This document shows, piece after piece, positions 1-10,985 of a stretch of DNA of 64,000 nt (position 1 is its first letter; each line of letters begins with the position of its first letter). Origin of the DNA: Nitratireductor thuwali. GTDB taxonomy: Bacteria; Pseudomonadota; Alphaproteobacteria; Rhizobiales; Rhizobiaceae. The notes beneath the pieces are model-generated. The model searched no databases and was not told the origin of the DNA. It worked only from the letters and a program-made list of their open reading frames with translations. The DNA lies in the NCBI RefSeq assembly GCF_036621415.1, contig NZ_CP030941.1:1116001-1180000 (forward strand). Direction: 5' to 3'. The translations under genes and the position numbers were made by a program.

Positions 1-1628
1 AAAATCTTCGAGGCCTCCTTCACGCGGCCCATCATGGTGAGAGCGTCGGCGAGCCAGAAACTGCAGACAAGGAAGGTACCTTCCGTTCCGCTCAGCCCGT
101 CCGGCGCGTGCTCCGGGTGGTAGCGAAGGACGAGGCCGTCTTGTGTCAGCTCCCGCTGGATCGCCTCCACCGTACCGATCACGCGCGGATCGTCCGGCGG
201 CAGGAACCCTGTCAACGGTATCAGGAGCAGCGAAGCGTCGAGGGCCGTGCCGCCATAGTGCTGGACGAAGGACCGCTTTTTCTCGCTCCAGCCTTTCGAC
301 AATATTTCGTCCCGGATCTGCTCGCGTTCGGCTTTCCAGCTCTCCGAAGGTCCGTCGAGCCCGAAATCCTCCACCGCCCGCACGCCGCGGTCGAAAGCCA
401 CCCAGGCCATCAGCTTGGAATGCGTGAAATGCCGCGGCTCCCCGCGGATCTCCCATATGCCTTGATCGGGCGAGCGCCATTGCCCCTTGAGCTCCCCCAG
501 CAGCGTCCTTTGAAAGTTCCACGCCTCGTGGGACGGTTCGAGCTGAAACTTTCGGCCGACATGCAGGGCGTCCAGCAGTTCCCCATAGACGTCGATCTGC
601 AATTGGCCATAGGCGCCGTTGCCGATGCGCACGGGCTTGGAACCTTCGTAGCCCGCAAGCCAGGGCAGTTCGACCTCGGTGAGGCGCCGCTCGCCGGCAA
701 GCCCGTACATGATCTGCAATTGCGCCGGATGCCCTGCGGCTGCCCGCAGCATCCACTCCCGCCACGCCTTGGCCTCGTCCCGGTAGCCGGACGTCAGGAA
801 CGCATAAAGGGTCAGCGTCGCGTCGCGGATCCAGCAATAGCGGTAGTCCCAGTTCCGTTCCCCGCCCAGCTGTTCGGGCAGAGACGTCGTCGGCGCGGCG
901 ACAATTCCGCCGGTCGGTGCAAATGTCAGCGCTTTCAAGGTTATCAGCGAGCGCGTGACCGCGTCCCGCCAGGGATGCTCCTTGTCGATCCGGCACTGGC
1001 TGGACCAGTCGCGCCACCAGGTCTCCGCTTCCTCCAGCCGCTGCTGCGGATCTATGTCGCGCTCCTCGACGCGGTGCGAGGGATGCCAGGCAAGCACGAA
1101 CGGGACGGTCGCGCCCGCGCCGACGGTGAACTCGGCGGTCGTGCGAAGGTTCTCGCTGACGAGCTTGACGCGCGTGCGCAGCTCGATCGCATCGGGGCCG
1201 GCCACGGCCCGCGCGCCGAAATCGGCCCGCTGCAGCCAGGGAACGGTACTGCCATAGCCGAAGCGCAGGACGAATTCGCAACGCATGCGGACCCGCCCGC
1301 GATCGCCGCGGACAAGGCGCACCACATCGACATGTTCCTCGTCACGGGCGAGCGGCATGAAGTCGATGAGCGTCACCGCGCCCTCTTCCGTCTCGAATGT
1401 CGTCTCCAGGATCATCGTGTCGGGCCGGTAGCGGCGCGAGATCTTGGCGCCCTCATCGGCCGGCGCCAGGCGCCAATAGCCGTTGTCCGGCTTGCCGAGC
1501 AGAGCCGCAAAGCAGGCGTCCGAATCGAACCGTGGGAGGCAGAGCCAGTCGAGCGAGCCATCTCGCGCCACCAGCGCGCAGGAGAGCATGTTGCCGATCA
1601 GGCCGTAATCTTCGATGGGCTTGCTCAT
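1..1628 (-). CDS. Glycoside hydrolase family 15 protein (glucoamylase/trehalase-like), 3' end outside window
   Basis: An open frame runs from the ATG at 1628 to the window edge, giving about 542 codons of a protein usually near 600. The N-terminus has the bacterial GH15 opening (MSKPIEDYGLIGNMLS, then DGSLDWLCLPRFDS). The (alpha/alpha)6 barrel region follows, with ERNWDYRYCWIRDA near residues 254-268. GIWEIRGEPRHFTHSK near residues 388-403 carries the probable general-acid Glu. Family members hydrolyse alpha-glucosidic bonds of maltooligosaccharides or trehalose; the substrate cannot be read from sequence. No signal peptide is seen, so a cytoplasmic enzyme is likely. It starts 5 bp after the SDR stop, so the two are probably co-transcribed. 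The second catalytic Glu expected near the C-terminus falls outside the window. Confidence 0.9.
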   Translation of the reverse strand, partial: MSKPIEDYGLIGNMLSCALVARDGSLDWLCLPRFDSDACFAALLGKPDNGYWRLAPADEGAKISRRYRPDTMILETTFETEEGAVTLIDFMPLARDEEHVDVVRLVRGDRGRVRMRCEFVLRFGYGSTVPWLQRADFGARAVAGPDAIELRTRVKLVSENLRTTAEFTVGAGATVPFVLAWHPSHRVEERDIDPQQRLEEAETWWRDWSSQCRIDKEHPWRDAVTRSLITLKALTFAPTGGIVAAPTTSLPEQLGGERNWDYRYCWIRDATLTLYAFLTSGYRDEAKAWREWMLRAAAGHPAQLQIMYGLAGERRLTEVELPWLAGYEGSKPVRIGNGAYGQLQIDVYGELLDALHVGRKFQLEPSHEAWNFQRTLLGELKGQWRSPDQGIWEIRGEPRHFTHSKLMAWVAFDRGVRAVEDFGLDGPSESWKAEREQIRDEILSKGWSEKKRSFVQHYGGTALDASLLLIPLTGFLPPDDPRVIGTVEAIQRELTQDGLVLRYHPEHAPDGLSGTEGTFLVCSFWLADALTMMGRVKEASKI

Positions 1629-1633
1629 AGCGC

Positions 1634-2509
1634 TCACCCGCTGCCGCGGAAGGCGGGGTAAAGGGCCATACCGCCGTCGACATAGAGCGTGGCACCCGTA
1701 ACGTAGTCGGAAAGATCCGAGGCGAGGAACAGCACCGCATTGGCGACATCCGGCGGTTCCCCGATCCGGCCGTAGGGGATCAGCTTGAGAAGCTCCGATT
1801 CGGCCTGCGGCGTCTCCCACGCTTCGCGGTTGATCGGCGTGCGGATCGCGCCGGGCGCGATCGCGTTGACGCGGATGCGATCGGGAGCAACCTCCTGGGC
1901 AAGGGACTGCATCATGAGGGCGATGCCTCCCTTGGAGGAGGCATAATTCACCTCGAAAGCCCAGGGTATCCTCTGATGGACGGAGCTCATGCAGATGATC
2001 TTTCCGGTCGCGGCCGATATCTCCGGCTGCGGGCCGCGCCGGAGAAATTCGCGCACCGCCTCCCGGGCACAGAGAAACTGGCCGTCGAGATTGACCGCCA
2101 TCACCTTGCGCCACTGCTCGATCGTCATTTCCTGAAACCGGGCGCCGGACTGGATCCCGGCATTGTTGACCAGGATATGGACTGTCCCGTACTTGCGGAC
2201 CGCCTCCTGGAACATGGCCTGGACGTCCTCTTCCCGGGAAACATCGGCGGCAAATGCCGTGGCGCGCCCGCCGGCGCTCTCGATCTCCCGCACCACCTCG
2301 GAAGCGGCGTCAGCGGACCTCGACAAGTGGTTGACGACGACCACCGCGCCCGCGCGGCCGAGCGCAATCGCGCAGGCCCTCCCGATCCCGGAGCTCGCGC
2401 CGGTCACGATCGCGACCTGATCCTTCAGACCGAAGAGGTGATGTATGTCTGGATGAGATGTCTGGCTCAAAACAAGCTCTCCTTGGCCGATCCAACGCCG
2501 GCTGCTCAT
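1634..2509 (-). CDS. SDR family NAD(P)-dependent oxidoreductase (glucose 1-dehydrogenase-like)
   Basis: Classical short-chain dehydrogenase. The cofactor motif is TGASSGIG at the N-terminus, followed by NNAG in the middle and the catalytic YASSK (Tyr-x3-Lys) after a SSVHQ segment holding the catalytic Ser. The C-terminus has the usual GATLYVDGGM. The closest well-known group is glucose 1-dehydrogenase and related polyol dehydrogenases, but SDR substrate calls are unreliable. It precedes the GH15 gene by 5 bp, which fits oxidation of a sugar released by that hydrolase (inference). The ATG at 2509 has a poor ribosome site. A TTG at 2470 sits behind AAGGAG and would shorten the protein by 13 residues, so the start is uncertain. 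Confidence 0.88.
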   Translation of the reverse strand: MSSRRWIGQGELVLSQTSHPDIHHLFGLKDQVAIVTGASSGIGRACAIALGRAGAVVVVNHLSRSADAASEVVREIESAGGRATAFAADVSREEDVQAMFQEAVRKYGTVHILVNNAGIQSGARFQEMTIEQWRKVMAVNLDGQFLCAREAVREFLRRGPQPEISAATGKIICMSSVHQRIPWAFEVNYASSKGGIALMMQSLAQEVAPDRIRVNAIAPGAIRTPINREAWETPQAESELLKLIPYGRIGEPPDVANAVLFLASDLSDYVTGATLYVDGGMALYPAFRGSG

Positions 2510-2931
2510 GGGAGTTCCCGCGGTGCTGCATTCTAAACTGCCAGTGTCGTGGGACTATTTCCAGTGCGACGGCCCAACCGCCCGCTCTTGACCCGATACG
2601 CGCTTGCCTGCCCGCCGTGGCGAACAAAGATCGTATCTGTCCTCCTAGTCTGCCGACCAGCGGTCCCGGCCGGCACGTCTTCCCGACTGCGCCAACAGCG
2701 GTCAGCTTCGGCGCCGCATGTAAAATAAAATTATACTTGGAAATCCGATGTGATGTTCAATGTTTATGTGAGTGACGCCAATATGTAAAATATAATTTCA
2801 TGATATTACAGTACATATAGACAAATTGTTGACATACTTGTTTGCATTGTGACTTCTGGGAACAGGGGGATCGCAATAAGGTCGATTATTTATTTCAAGG
2901 ATCGGCCGCAAATTAAAACGGAGATCTATAA
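2510..2931. other. AT-rich intergenic region with no gene seen
   Basis: This 420-base gap separates the SDR gene from a small EF-hand gene. From about 2717 to 2930 the composition is far more AT-rich than the flanking genes. It holds an imperfect direct repeat and an isolated TTGACA (2829-2834) that could be a -35 element for the downstream gene, although no good -10 follows at 16-18 bp. I see no convincing reading frame or RNA gene. Confidence 0.5.
2718..2799. repeat. Pair of AT-rich imperfect direct repeats
   Basis: ATGTAAAATAAAATTAT (2718-2734) recurs as ATGTAAAATATAATTTC (2783-2799), start to start 65 bp apart. The second copy is followed by ATATTACA, making a loose inverted match to TGTAAAATAT. 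These could be binding sites or remnants of a transferred segment; function is unknown. Confidence 0.4.
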
Positions 2932-3155
2932 ATGAAACATCTTCTTATCACCATCGTTGCTATTGGCTTTGCTGCGCCAGCCTTTGCACAGGTTCCCGAC
3001 TTCACTTCGATCGATGCCGACCAGAGCGGGGGATAAGCTTGCCGGAGCTGCAGGCGGCGTTCCCGGACGCGACCGAAGAGATGTTCCAGTCCGCTGACGC
3101 TGACGCCAGCGGCGAGTTGTCGATGGAGGAATATGCTGCCGTAACTGGCGGCTGA
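2932..3155 (+). pseudogene. Small periplasmic EF-hand protein, broken by a single-base frameshift
   Basis: The ATG at 2932 (GGAG 8 bp upstream) opens a clean signal peptide, MKHLLITIVAIGFAAPAFAQ. The mature part runs into an EF-hand loop, but frame 1 ends at a TAA at 3034-3036, just after a run of five G at 3028-3032. Adding one G restores DADQSGGISLPE, a canonical 12-residue calcium loop. The frame then continues through a second loop, DADASGELSMEE, to the TGA at 3153. The restored product is about 74 residues. Either the gene is a recent frameshift pseudogene or the assembly lost one base in the homopolymer. The family would bind calcium in the periplasm; no enzymatic role is visible. Confidence 0.75.
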
Positions 3156-3183
3156 TCGGGCCGTGGACAGAAGGGACAAACGC

Positions 3184-3333
3184 ATGATGAAGGTTTTGCT
3201 TGCCTCTGCTTCCGCGTTGGCGTTGCTCGTTCTTGCCGCCTGCGATGGAGGTGATAGCGCCCCGCCGGCGGGAGGTGGGGCTATGGACCAGATGGAGCCT
3301 GCCGACACGGCCCCGGCGGAACCCGCGCAGTAG
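3184..3333 (+). CDS. Small lipoprotein (49 aa)
   Basis: The product begins MMKVLLASASALALLVLAAC. This is a lipoprotein signal with lipobox L-A-A-C and the lipidated Cys at residue 20. The mature part is about 30 residues, rich in Gly, Pro, Ala and acidic residues, with no recognisable domain. Asp directly after the Cys may favour inner-membrane retention under the E. coli '+2' rule, which is not firmly transferable. An AAGG lies upstream of the tandem ATGs at 3184. The gene follows the EF-hand reading frame by 28 bp and is followed by a strong terminator, so the two probably form a short transcription unit. The function is unknown. Confidence 0.7.
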   Translation: MMKVLLASASALALLVLAACDGGDSAPPAGGGAMDQMEPADTAPAEPAQ

Positions 3334-3359
3334 CGGTTGCCGCCGAGCATCGCAACGAA

Positions 3360-3382
3360 GGGGCGCTCCGGCGCCCCTTTTT
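3360..3382 (+). terminator. Rho-independent terminator
   Basis: GGGGCGC (3360-3366), tetraloop TCCG and GCGCCCC (3371-3377) form a perfect 7-bp GC stem followed directly by TTTTT. It ends the EF-hand/lipoprotein unit. Confidence 0.92.
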
Positions 3383-3583
3383 CATCTTGCAGGCCCCTGG
3401 CACCGGCGATTGTCTTGTACCAGCCGAGGACGCCGCCGCCGGATACGAGCCAGACATCGGGGCGCGATGCTGAGGTGAGGTGGCTTCGGCCAGTTCGCTG
3501 GCAGGCACATCGGGCCACAGCTGGCATCCTGCTGCACGGCAGCCAGGGCAACAAGGCGGCAATGGGCATAGGCAAAACCAAAG
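3383..3583. other. Intergenic region between two facing terminators, nothing recognised
   Basis: These 200 bases lie between the lipoprotein terminator and the katG terminator. The minus strand encodes a short run PDVWLVSGGGVLGWYKT that recalls a C-terminal sorting tail, but no gene around it can be supported. Confidence 0.4.
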
Positions 3584-3607
3584 CGGGCGCGGATTGCTCC
3601 GCGCCCG
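3572..3607 (-). terminator. Rho-independent terminator of katG
   Basis: A perfect 10-bp stem (3584-3593 with 3598-3607, loop of 4) lies 30 bases downstream of the katG stop. Read on the minus strand it is followed by GCTTTGGTTTTG, a T-rich tail. Confidence 0.8.
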
Positions 3608-3636
3608 TCCTGACCGCCTGGGATCAGACGTTTGGA

Positions 3637-6123
<2,487 letters not shown>

Positions 6124-6163
6124 TTGACGCTCGACTGAAACATGAATACTGATTCATATTTCA
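6124..6163 (+). promoter_or_regulatory. Promoter region with TetR-type operator for the HAAT transporter operon
   Basis: TTGACG (6124-6129) is a candidate -35. TGAAACATGAAT (6136-6147) and ATTCATATTTCA (6152-6163) form an inverted repeat (11 of 12 positions pair, 4-base centre). The core AAACATGA-N8-TCATATTT has the same half-sites and spacing as the palindrome at the tetR gene promoter near 15380-15413, so the same TetR protein probably represses both. The -10 is not clear. The operator ends 29 bp before the start codon. Confidence 0.7.
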
Positions 6164-6191
6164 TGATCTTGCGATCATCAGGGAGGAAAAA

Positions 6192-7364
6192 ATGAAGCTT
6201 GCACTTGGCGGGGCCTTGGCGGCCACCCTGGCGCTGACTGCGGCGGCGTCAGCCGACATCACCATAGCCCACGTCTATGGCAAGACGGGCGCGCTGGAGG
6301 CCTACGCAAAGCAGTCGCATATCGGGCTGATGATGGGCTTGGAATATGCGACCGACGGCACGATGGAGATCGATGGCGAGCCCATAAACGTCATCGAAAA
6401 GGACACGCAGCTCGATCCCGCCCGGGGCAGAGCCGTTCTGGCGGAGGCCTACGCGGACGATGGCGCAGACCTTGCGGTCGGGGCGGTGAGTTCGGGCGTG
6501 GCGCTCGCAATGCTGCCGGTTGCGCAGGAATATGAAAAGATCCTGATCGTCGAGCCTGCCGTTGCCGACTCCATCACTGGCGAGAACTGGAACCGCTACA
6601 TCTTCCGCACGGGACGCAACTCGAGCCAGGATGCCGTCGCGAACGCCGTGGCGCTCGGCGGCGAGAATGTCAAGATTGCCACGCTCGCCCAGGACTATGC
6701 CTTCGGGCGCGACGGTGTGGCCGCGTTCAAGAACGCCCTGGCCGAAACCGGCGCGGAGGTCGTGCATGAGGAGTATGTGCCGACCGATACGACGGATTTC
6801 ACGGCGGCGGCCGAGCGCATCTTCAATGCCATGGAGGATGTGGAAGGCGACAAGAAGCTCTTCATCATATGGGCCGGTGGCGGCAACCCCATGGGCAAGA
6901 TCAACGCCATGGATCCCTCGCGCTACGGCATCGAGATCGCCACCGGCGGAAACATCCTTGCAGCGATGACCGCCTATAAGGAACTGCCGGGGATGGAAGG
7001 GGCGACCTACTACTATTACGAGATCCCGGACAACCCGGTGAACGACTGGCTGGTGGAAGAGCATCAGGAGCGCTACGGCAGCCCGCCCGACTTCTTCACC
7101 GCGGGCGGAATGGCTGCCGGCATTGCGATCGTCGAGGCGATCAGGAAAGCCGGCTCCACCGACACCGAAGCGCTGATCGAGGCCATGGAAGGCATGGAAT
7201 GGGAGACGCCCAAGGGCACCATGCGTTTCCGCCCGGAAGACCATCAGGCGCTGCAATCCATGTATCACTTCAAGATCCGGGTCGAAGAAGATGTGGAATG
7301 GGGCATCCCGGAACTCGTCCGCGAACTGAAGATCGAGGATATGGATATCCCGGTTCGCAACTAG
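6192..7364 (+). CDS. ABC transporter substrate-binding protein (branched-chain amino acid/HAAT type)
   Basis: Periplasmic ligand-binding receptor of a HAAT importer (Peripla_BP_6 fold, 390 aa). A signal peptide of about 22 residues ends in TAAASA before DITIAHVYG. The rest covers the two-lobed LivJ/LivK-like fold, with the usual inter-lobe regions (AVGAVSSGVALAMLPVAQEYEKI and DYAFGRDGV). An excellent ribosome site (GGGAGGAAAAA) precedes the ATG. It heads a six-gene operon under a TetR operator. Nearby CoA ligase and hydratase genes suggest that the ligand is a carboxylic acid, possibly aromatic or acyclic, rather than an amino acid; this is inference. Confidence 0.9.
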   Translation: MKLALGGALAATLALTAAASADITIAHVYGKTGALEAYAKQSHIGLMMGLEYATDGTMEIDGEPINVIEKDTQLDPARGRAVLAEAYADDGADLAVGAVSSGVALAMLPVAQEYEKILIVEPAVADSITGENWNRYIFRTGRNSSQDAVANAVALGGENVKIATLAQDYAFGRDGVAAFKNALAETGAEVVHEEYVPTDTTDFTAAAERIFNAMEDVEGDKKLFIIWAGGGNPMGKINAMDPSRYGIEIATGGNILAAMTAYKELPGMEGATYYYYEIPDNPVNDWLVEEHQERYGSPPDFFTAGGMAAGIAIVEAIRKAGSTDTEALIEAMEGMEWETPKGTMRFRPEDHQALQSMYHFKIRVEEDVEWGIPELVRELKIEDMDIPVRN

Positions 7365-7369
7365 GGTCA

Positions 7370-7397
7370 GGAGGGCGGGCCACCGCCCTCCCCTTTT
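7370..7397 (+). terminator. Hairpin with short T tail between receptor gene and ATPase gene (attenuator)
   Basis: GGAGGGCGG (7370-7378) pairs perfectly with CCGCCCTCC (7383-7391) around GCCA, followed by CCTTTT. It sits between the receptor and the rest of the operon and probably causes partial termination or 3'-end protection, raising receptor expression over the membrane parts. Confidence 0.6.
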
Positions 7398-7413
7398 CCA
7401 TTCGAGACCGGCG

Positions 7414-8178
7414 ATGACCGACGCTATCCTGGAGACCCGCGACCTCACCGTCCGCTTCGGCGGGCAGGTGGCCGTCGATCATGTGAGCTGCGCATTTTCC
7501 GCTGGGCAGCTCACCGCCATCGTCGGACCTAACGGCGCCGGCAAGACGACCTATTTCAACCTGATCTCGGGTCAGATCCGCGCAACCGCCGGCAGCGTCT
7601 TCCTGCATGGCCGGGACATCACGCGCCTGCCCGTGGCCGAACGGACGGCGCGCGGCATCGGCCGCGCTTTCCAGCTGACGAACCTCTTTCCCAACCTGTC
7701 GGTGCTGGAGAACGTCCGTCTTGTCGTTCAGTCCAGGCGCAATACCGGCTTTCGCCTGCTCGTCATGGCCGAAAGCCAGACGGAAATCACCGAGGCGGCA
7801 CTGGACGTCCTGAAGCGCGTGCGGCTCGATCATCTCGCCGGCCAGACCGTCTCGGAACTTGCCCACGGCAATCAGCGCAAACTGGAAGTGGCGCTCCTGA
7901 TCGCGCTCGATCCGCAGGTGTACATGTTCGACGAGCCGACCGCCGGCATGTCCGTCGACGAGGCGCCTGTCGTTCTCGATCTGATCGCAGAGCTGAAGGC
8001 CGATACCAGCCGCACCATCCTGCTGGTGGAACACAAGATGGACGTCATCCGCTCCCTCGCCGACCGCATCATCGTACTGCACAACGGGGCTCTGGCGGCC
8101 GACGGCGCCCCGGCGGAGGTCATGGCTTCCGACGTCGTGCAGGAGGCCTATCTGGGCAAGGAGCTGACCGATGTCTGA
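7414..8178 (+). CDS. ABC transporter ATP-binding protein (LivG-like)
   Basis: First ATPase subunit of the HAAT importer, 254 aa. It has Walker A GPNGAGKTT, a Q-loop region in RAFQLTNLFPNLSV and Walker B VYMFDEPTAGM followed by the switch His in LVEHKMD. The signature is SELAHGNQRKLEVA, the degenerate form usual for LivG proteins in place of LSGGQ. It overlaps the next ATPase gene by 8 bp, which supports translational coupling. Confidence 0.92.
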   Translation: MTDAILETRDLTVRFGGQVAVDHVSCAFSAGQLTAIVGPNGAGKTTYFNLISGQIRATAGSVFLHGRDITRLPVAERTARGIGRAFQLTNLFPNLSVLENVRLVVQSRRNTGFRLLVMAESQTEITEAALDVLKRVRLDHLAGQTVSELAHGNQRKLEVALLIALDPQVYMFDEPTAGMSVDEAPVVLDLIAELKADTSRTILLVEHKMDVIRSLADRIIVLHNGALAADGAPAEVMASDVVQEAYLGKELTDV

Positions 8179-8893
8179 GCCGACCCTGCGCCTTAAGGGC
8201 GTGCACACGAACATCGCCCAGTACCACATCCTGCAGGGCGTCGACTTCGACGTGCCGGCCGGCGGCGTCACCATGCTTCTCGGGCGAAACGGCGTCGGCA
8301 AGACCACCACGCTGCGCACGATCATGGGCCTTTGGCGCGCCCGTGCCGGCACGATCCTTTTCGAGGACCGGGACATCACCGGGCTTGCCACATCGGCGAT
8401 CGCCAGGGCGGGGATCGGCTATGTGCCCGAGGACATGGGCATCTTCTCCGACCTGACGGTGGAGGAGAACATGACGCTCGCCGCGATCGGCGGCCCGCTC
8501 GATCCGGACCGGCTCGACTGGCTTTTCAGCGCCTTCCCGCCACTGAAGACCTTCTGGAAGAAGGAGGCCGGAAACTTGTCGGGCGGCCAGAAGCAGATGC
8601 TTTCCATCGCCCGCGCGATGGCGGAGAAGCGCAAGCTCTATCTCATCGACGAACCGACCAAGGGATTTGCCCCCGCCATAGTTGCGACGCTTGCCGGGGC
8701 CCTGCGCGAACTGAAGAACCAGGGCGCATCCATCCTGCTCGTCGAACAGAACTTCTCCGTCGCCAGGGCGCTCGGTGATTCCTGCGCTGTCATGGACGAT
8801 GGAAAGATCGTCTGGAGCGGCGCCATGGCGGCACTGGCCGGCGACCACGCGCTGCAGGAGAAGCTGATGGGCCTCAGCGTGGAGACAGCCTGA
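8171..8893 (+). CDS. ABC transporter ATP-binding protein (LivF-like)
   Basis: Second ATPase of the HAAT importer, 240 aa. Walker A is GRNGVGKTTT, the signature is LSGGQKQMLSIARAM, and Walker B is LYLIDEPTKGFAP with switch His replaced by the usual LVEQNF of LivF proteins. The GRNGVGKT form of the P-loop is typical for LivF. Its stop overlaps the permease start (TGATG). Confidence 0.92.
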   Translation: MSEPTLRLKGVHTNIAQYHILQGVDFDVPAGGVTMLLGRNGVGKTTTLRTIMGLWRARAGTILFEDRDITGLATSAIARAGIGYVPEDMGIFSDLTVEENMTLAAIGGPLDPDRLDWLFSAFPPLKTFWKKEAGNLSGGQKQMLSIARAMAEKRKLYLIDEPTKGFAPAIVATLAGALRELKNQGASILLVEQNFSVARALGDSCAVMDDGKIVWSGAMAALAGDHALQEKLMGLSVETA

Positions 8894-9924
8894 TGAGTGC
8901 CGCGCCCGACCACGCACCGACCATGACCGAGATCGCGCTGCACGAGCGCTTGATGAAATACGCGCCGCTGCTGCTGATCCCGGTCCTTGTTCTGCTCGGC
9001 TTCCTGGCCATCCAGTCCACCTCCTCATGGCTCACGCTCACCGTTTCCGGATTGGCGATGGGGATGATGATCTTCATCATGGCATCCGGTCTGACGCTGG
9101 TTTTCGGATTGATGGACGTCATCAATTTCGGCCACGGCGCCTTCGTCTCCGTCGGCGCCTTCGTCGGCGTGACCATATTGCTGGCGCTCGGCGGCATGAC
9201 CGGCGCGCCTTCCCTTGCGCTCAACCTGCTGGCCATCCTGGTTGCGGTGATCGGCGCGATGGCGGCAACGGCTGCGGCGGGCTGGGCTTTCGAACGCGTG
9301 ATCGTCAGGCCGGTCTATGGCGCCCATCTGAAGCAGATTCTCGTGACGATGGGCGGGCTGATCATCGCCGAACAGTTGATCCTCGTCATCTGGGGGCCGG
9401 ACGAGATCTTCTTTTCGCGCCCCGAGGCGCTGAAGGGAGCCGTGACCTTTGCCGGCGCGGCGCTCGAAAAATACCGGCTCGTCGCCGTTGGGGTGGGCCT
9501 TGCGGTCTTTCTGGCCATCCGCTGGGTCCTGCGCTCGACCAAGATCGGCCTCATCGTGCGCGCCGGCGTGCAGAACGGCGAGATGGTGCAGGCCTTGGGC
9601 TACCGGCTGCGCCTCGTCTTCGTTGCCGTCTTCGTTGCCGGCTCGGCCCTCGCCGGTCTGGGCGGCGTCATGTGGGCGCTCTATCAGGAGGTCATCACCG
9701 CGCATATGGGCCAGGAGATGATGGTGCTCGTCTTCATCGTCGTCATCATAGGCGGGCTGGGCTCGATCGAGGGCTGCTTCATAGGCGCGCTCCTGGTCGG
9801 CCTGACGCAGAACTACGTCGCCTTCCTGGAACCCAAGCTGGCGCTGGTCTCCAATATCGGGCTCCTTGTCCTCATCCTGCTGTGGCGGCCGCAAGGCATG
9901 CTGCCGGTCGTAAAGGCGAAGTGA
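8893..9924 (+). CDS. Branched-chain-type ABC transporter permease (LivH-like)
   Basis: Inner-membrane permease of the HAAT importer, 343 aa with about eight hydrophobic segments. It carries the LivH hallmarks SGLTLVFGLMDVINFGHGAFVSVGAF near residues 57-82 and VVIIGGLGSIEGCFIGALLVG near the C-terminus. The N-terminus is longer than usual, with about 25 polar residues before the first membrane span. The start overlaps the preceding stop by four bases. Confidence 0.92.
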   Translation: MSAAPDHAPTMTEIALHERLMKYAPLLLIPVLVLLGFLAIQSTSSWLTLTVSGLAMGMMIFIMASGLTLVFGLMDVINFGHGAFVSVGAFVGVTILLALGGMTGAPSLALNLLAILVAVIGAMAATAAAGWAFERVIVRPVYGAHLKQILVTMGGLIIAEQLILVIWGPDEIFFSRPEALKGAVTFAGAALEKYRLVAVGVGLAVFLAIRWVLRSTKIGLIVRAGVQNGEMVQALGYRLRLVFVAVFVAGSALAGLGGVMWALYQEVITAHMGQEMMVLVFIVVIIGGLGSIEGCFIGALLVGLTQNYVAFLEPKLALVSNIGLLVLILLWRPQGMLPVVKAK

Positions 9925-9925
9925 C

Positions 9926-10984
9926 ATGCTGACGAAACTGATATCGGGCGACAATCCGCGTAGCCCCGTTCTGACCGTCATCCTGTTGGCCATCCTCATC
10001 GGTCTCGCCTTTGCGCCTTTCCTGTTTCCCGGCGTCCGCTCGCTGGAAACGGCCGCGCGCATCTGCATCTTCATCGTGCTTGTCGCAAGCTACGACCTGA
10101 TGCTCGGCTATGGCGGCATTGTCTCCTTCGCCCACACCATGTTCTTCGGCATGGGTGCCTACGGCGTGGCGCTGGCTTGCGCGCACATGGAGCGCGGCTT
10201 TCTGCCGCTCGTCGTCGGCACGTCGGCGGGTGCTGTCGTGGCAATCGTGGTCGCGTTCTTCATCGGCCTCTTTTCGCTGCGGGTACGCGCCATCTTCTTC
10301 GCCATGATAACCTTGGCGGTTGCCTCCGCGGTCGCTGTCCTGGTGAGCCAGCTTTCGGGCCTTACCGGGGGAGAAGACGGCCTCAACTTCCTCATTCCGC
10401 GTGAGCTGACGCCAGCCTTCACCTTGGCGGACGGAGATCTGTTCGGCGTGCGGCTGAACGGCAAGCTCCTCAACTACTACCTCGTGTTCCTTGGCTCGCT
10501 CGGCCTGTTCCTGCTGCTGTTGCGCATCGTGAATTCGCCCTTCGGTCGCGTGCTGCAAGCCGTCCGCGAGAACGATTTCCGCGCAGAAGCCATCGGCTAT
10601 CGCGTCGTCTATTACCGCACGGCGGCGACCTGCATCTCCGCCACCGTCGCATCCCTCGCCGGATCGCTCTTTGCGATCTGGCTGCGATATGTGGGACCGG
10701 ACACCACGCTCTCTTTCGAGATCATGATCGACATCCTCCTCATGGTCGTGATCGGCGGCATGGGCACCATGTATGGCGCAGTGGTCGGCGCGACGCTCTT
10801 TGTCGTGGCGCAGAACTACCTGCAGGAGCTGATGGGCGTTGCAGCCAAGGCACTGTCCGGCCTGCCCGTGCTTCCGCTTTTCCTTGATCCGGACCGTTGG
10901 CTCCTGTGGCTCGGTCTGCTCTTCGTCCTCAGCGTCTATTTCTTTCCGAGCGGCATCGTCGGGCGCTTGCGGCAGAGGCGCTAG
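9926..10984 (+). CDS. Branched-chain-type ABC transporter permease (LivM-like)
   Basis: Partner permease of the HAAT importer, 352 aa and strongly hydrophobic. LivM marks include LMLGYGGIVSFAHTMFFGMGAYG, the cytoplasmic coupling segment FGRVLQAVRENDFRAEAIGYR, and VIGGMGTMYGAVVGA. The start lies one base after the LivH stop. It completes the receptor, two-ATPase, two-permease set at 6192-10984. Confidence 0.92.
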   Translation: MLTKLISGDNPRSPVLTVILLAILIGLAFAPFLFPGVRSLETAARICIFIVLVASYDLMLGYGGIVSFAHTMFFGMGAYGVALACAHMERGFLPLVVGTSAGAVVAIVVAFFIGLFSLRVRAIFFAMITLAVASAVAVLVSQLSGLTGGEDGLNFLIPRELTPAFTLADGDLFGVRLNGKLLNYYLVFLGSLGLFLLLLRIVNSPFGRVLQAVRENDFRAEAIGYRVVYYRTAATCISATVASLAGSLFAIWLRYVGPDTTLSFEIMIDILLMVVIGGMGTMYGAVVGATLFVVAQNYLQELMGVAAKALSGLPVLPLFLDPDRWLLWLGLLFVLSVYFFPSGIVGRLRQRR

Positions 10985-10985
10985 C

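Noticed and set aside
108..1661. 517-aa plus-strand frame at the left edge
   Set aside because: It runs antisense to the GH15 gene, whose motifs are clear; the product is low-complexity Arg/Pro/Gly-rich.
3383..3583. Minus-strand peptide ending VWLVSGGGVLGWYKT as a protein-sorting tail
   Set aside because: It resembles such tails only loosely, has no complete gene around it and lies between two terminators.
6249..7448. 399-aa minus-strand frame opposite the HAAT receptor
   Set aside because: Antisense to a receptor gene with a signal peptide and strong ribosome site.
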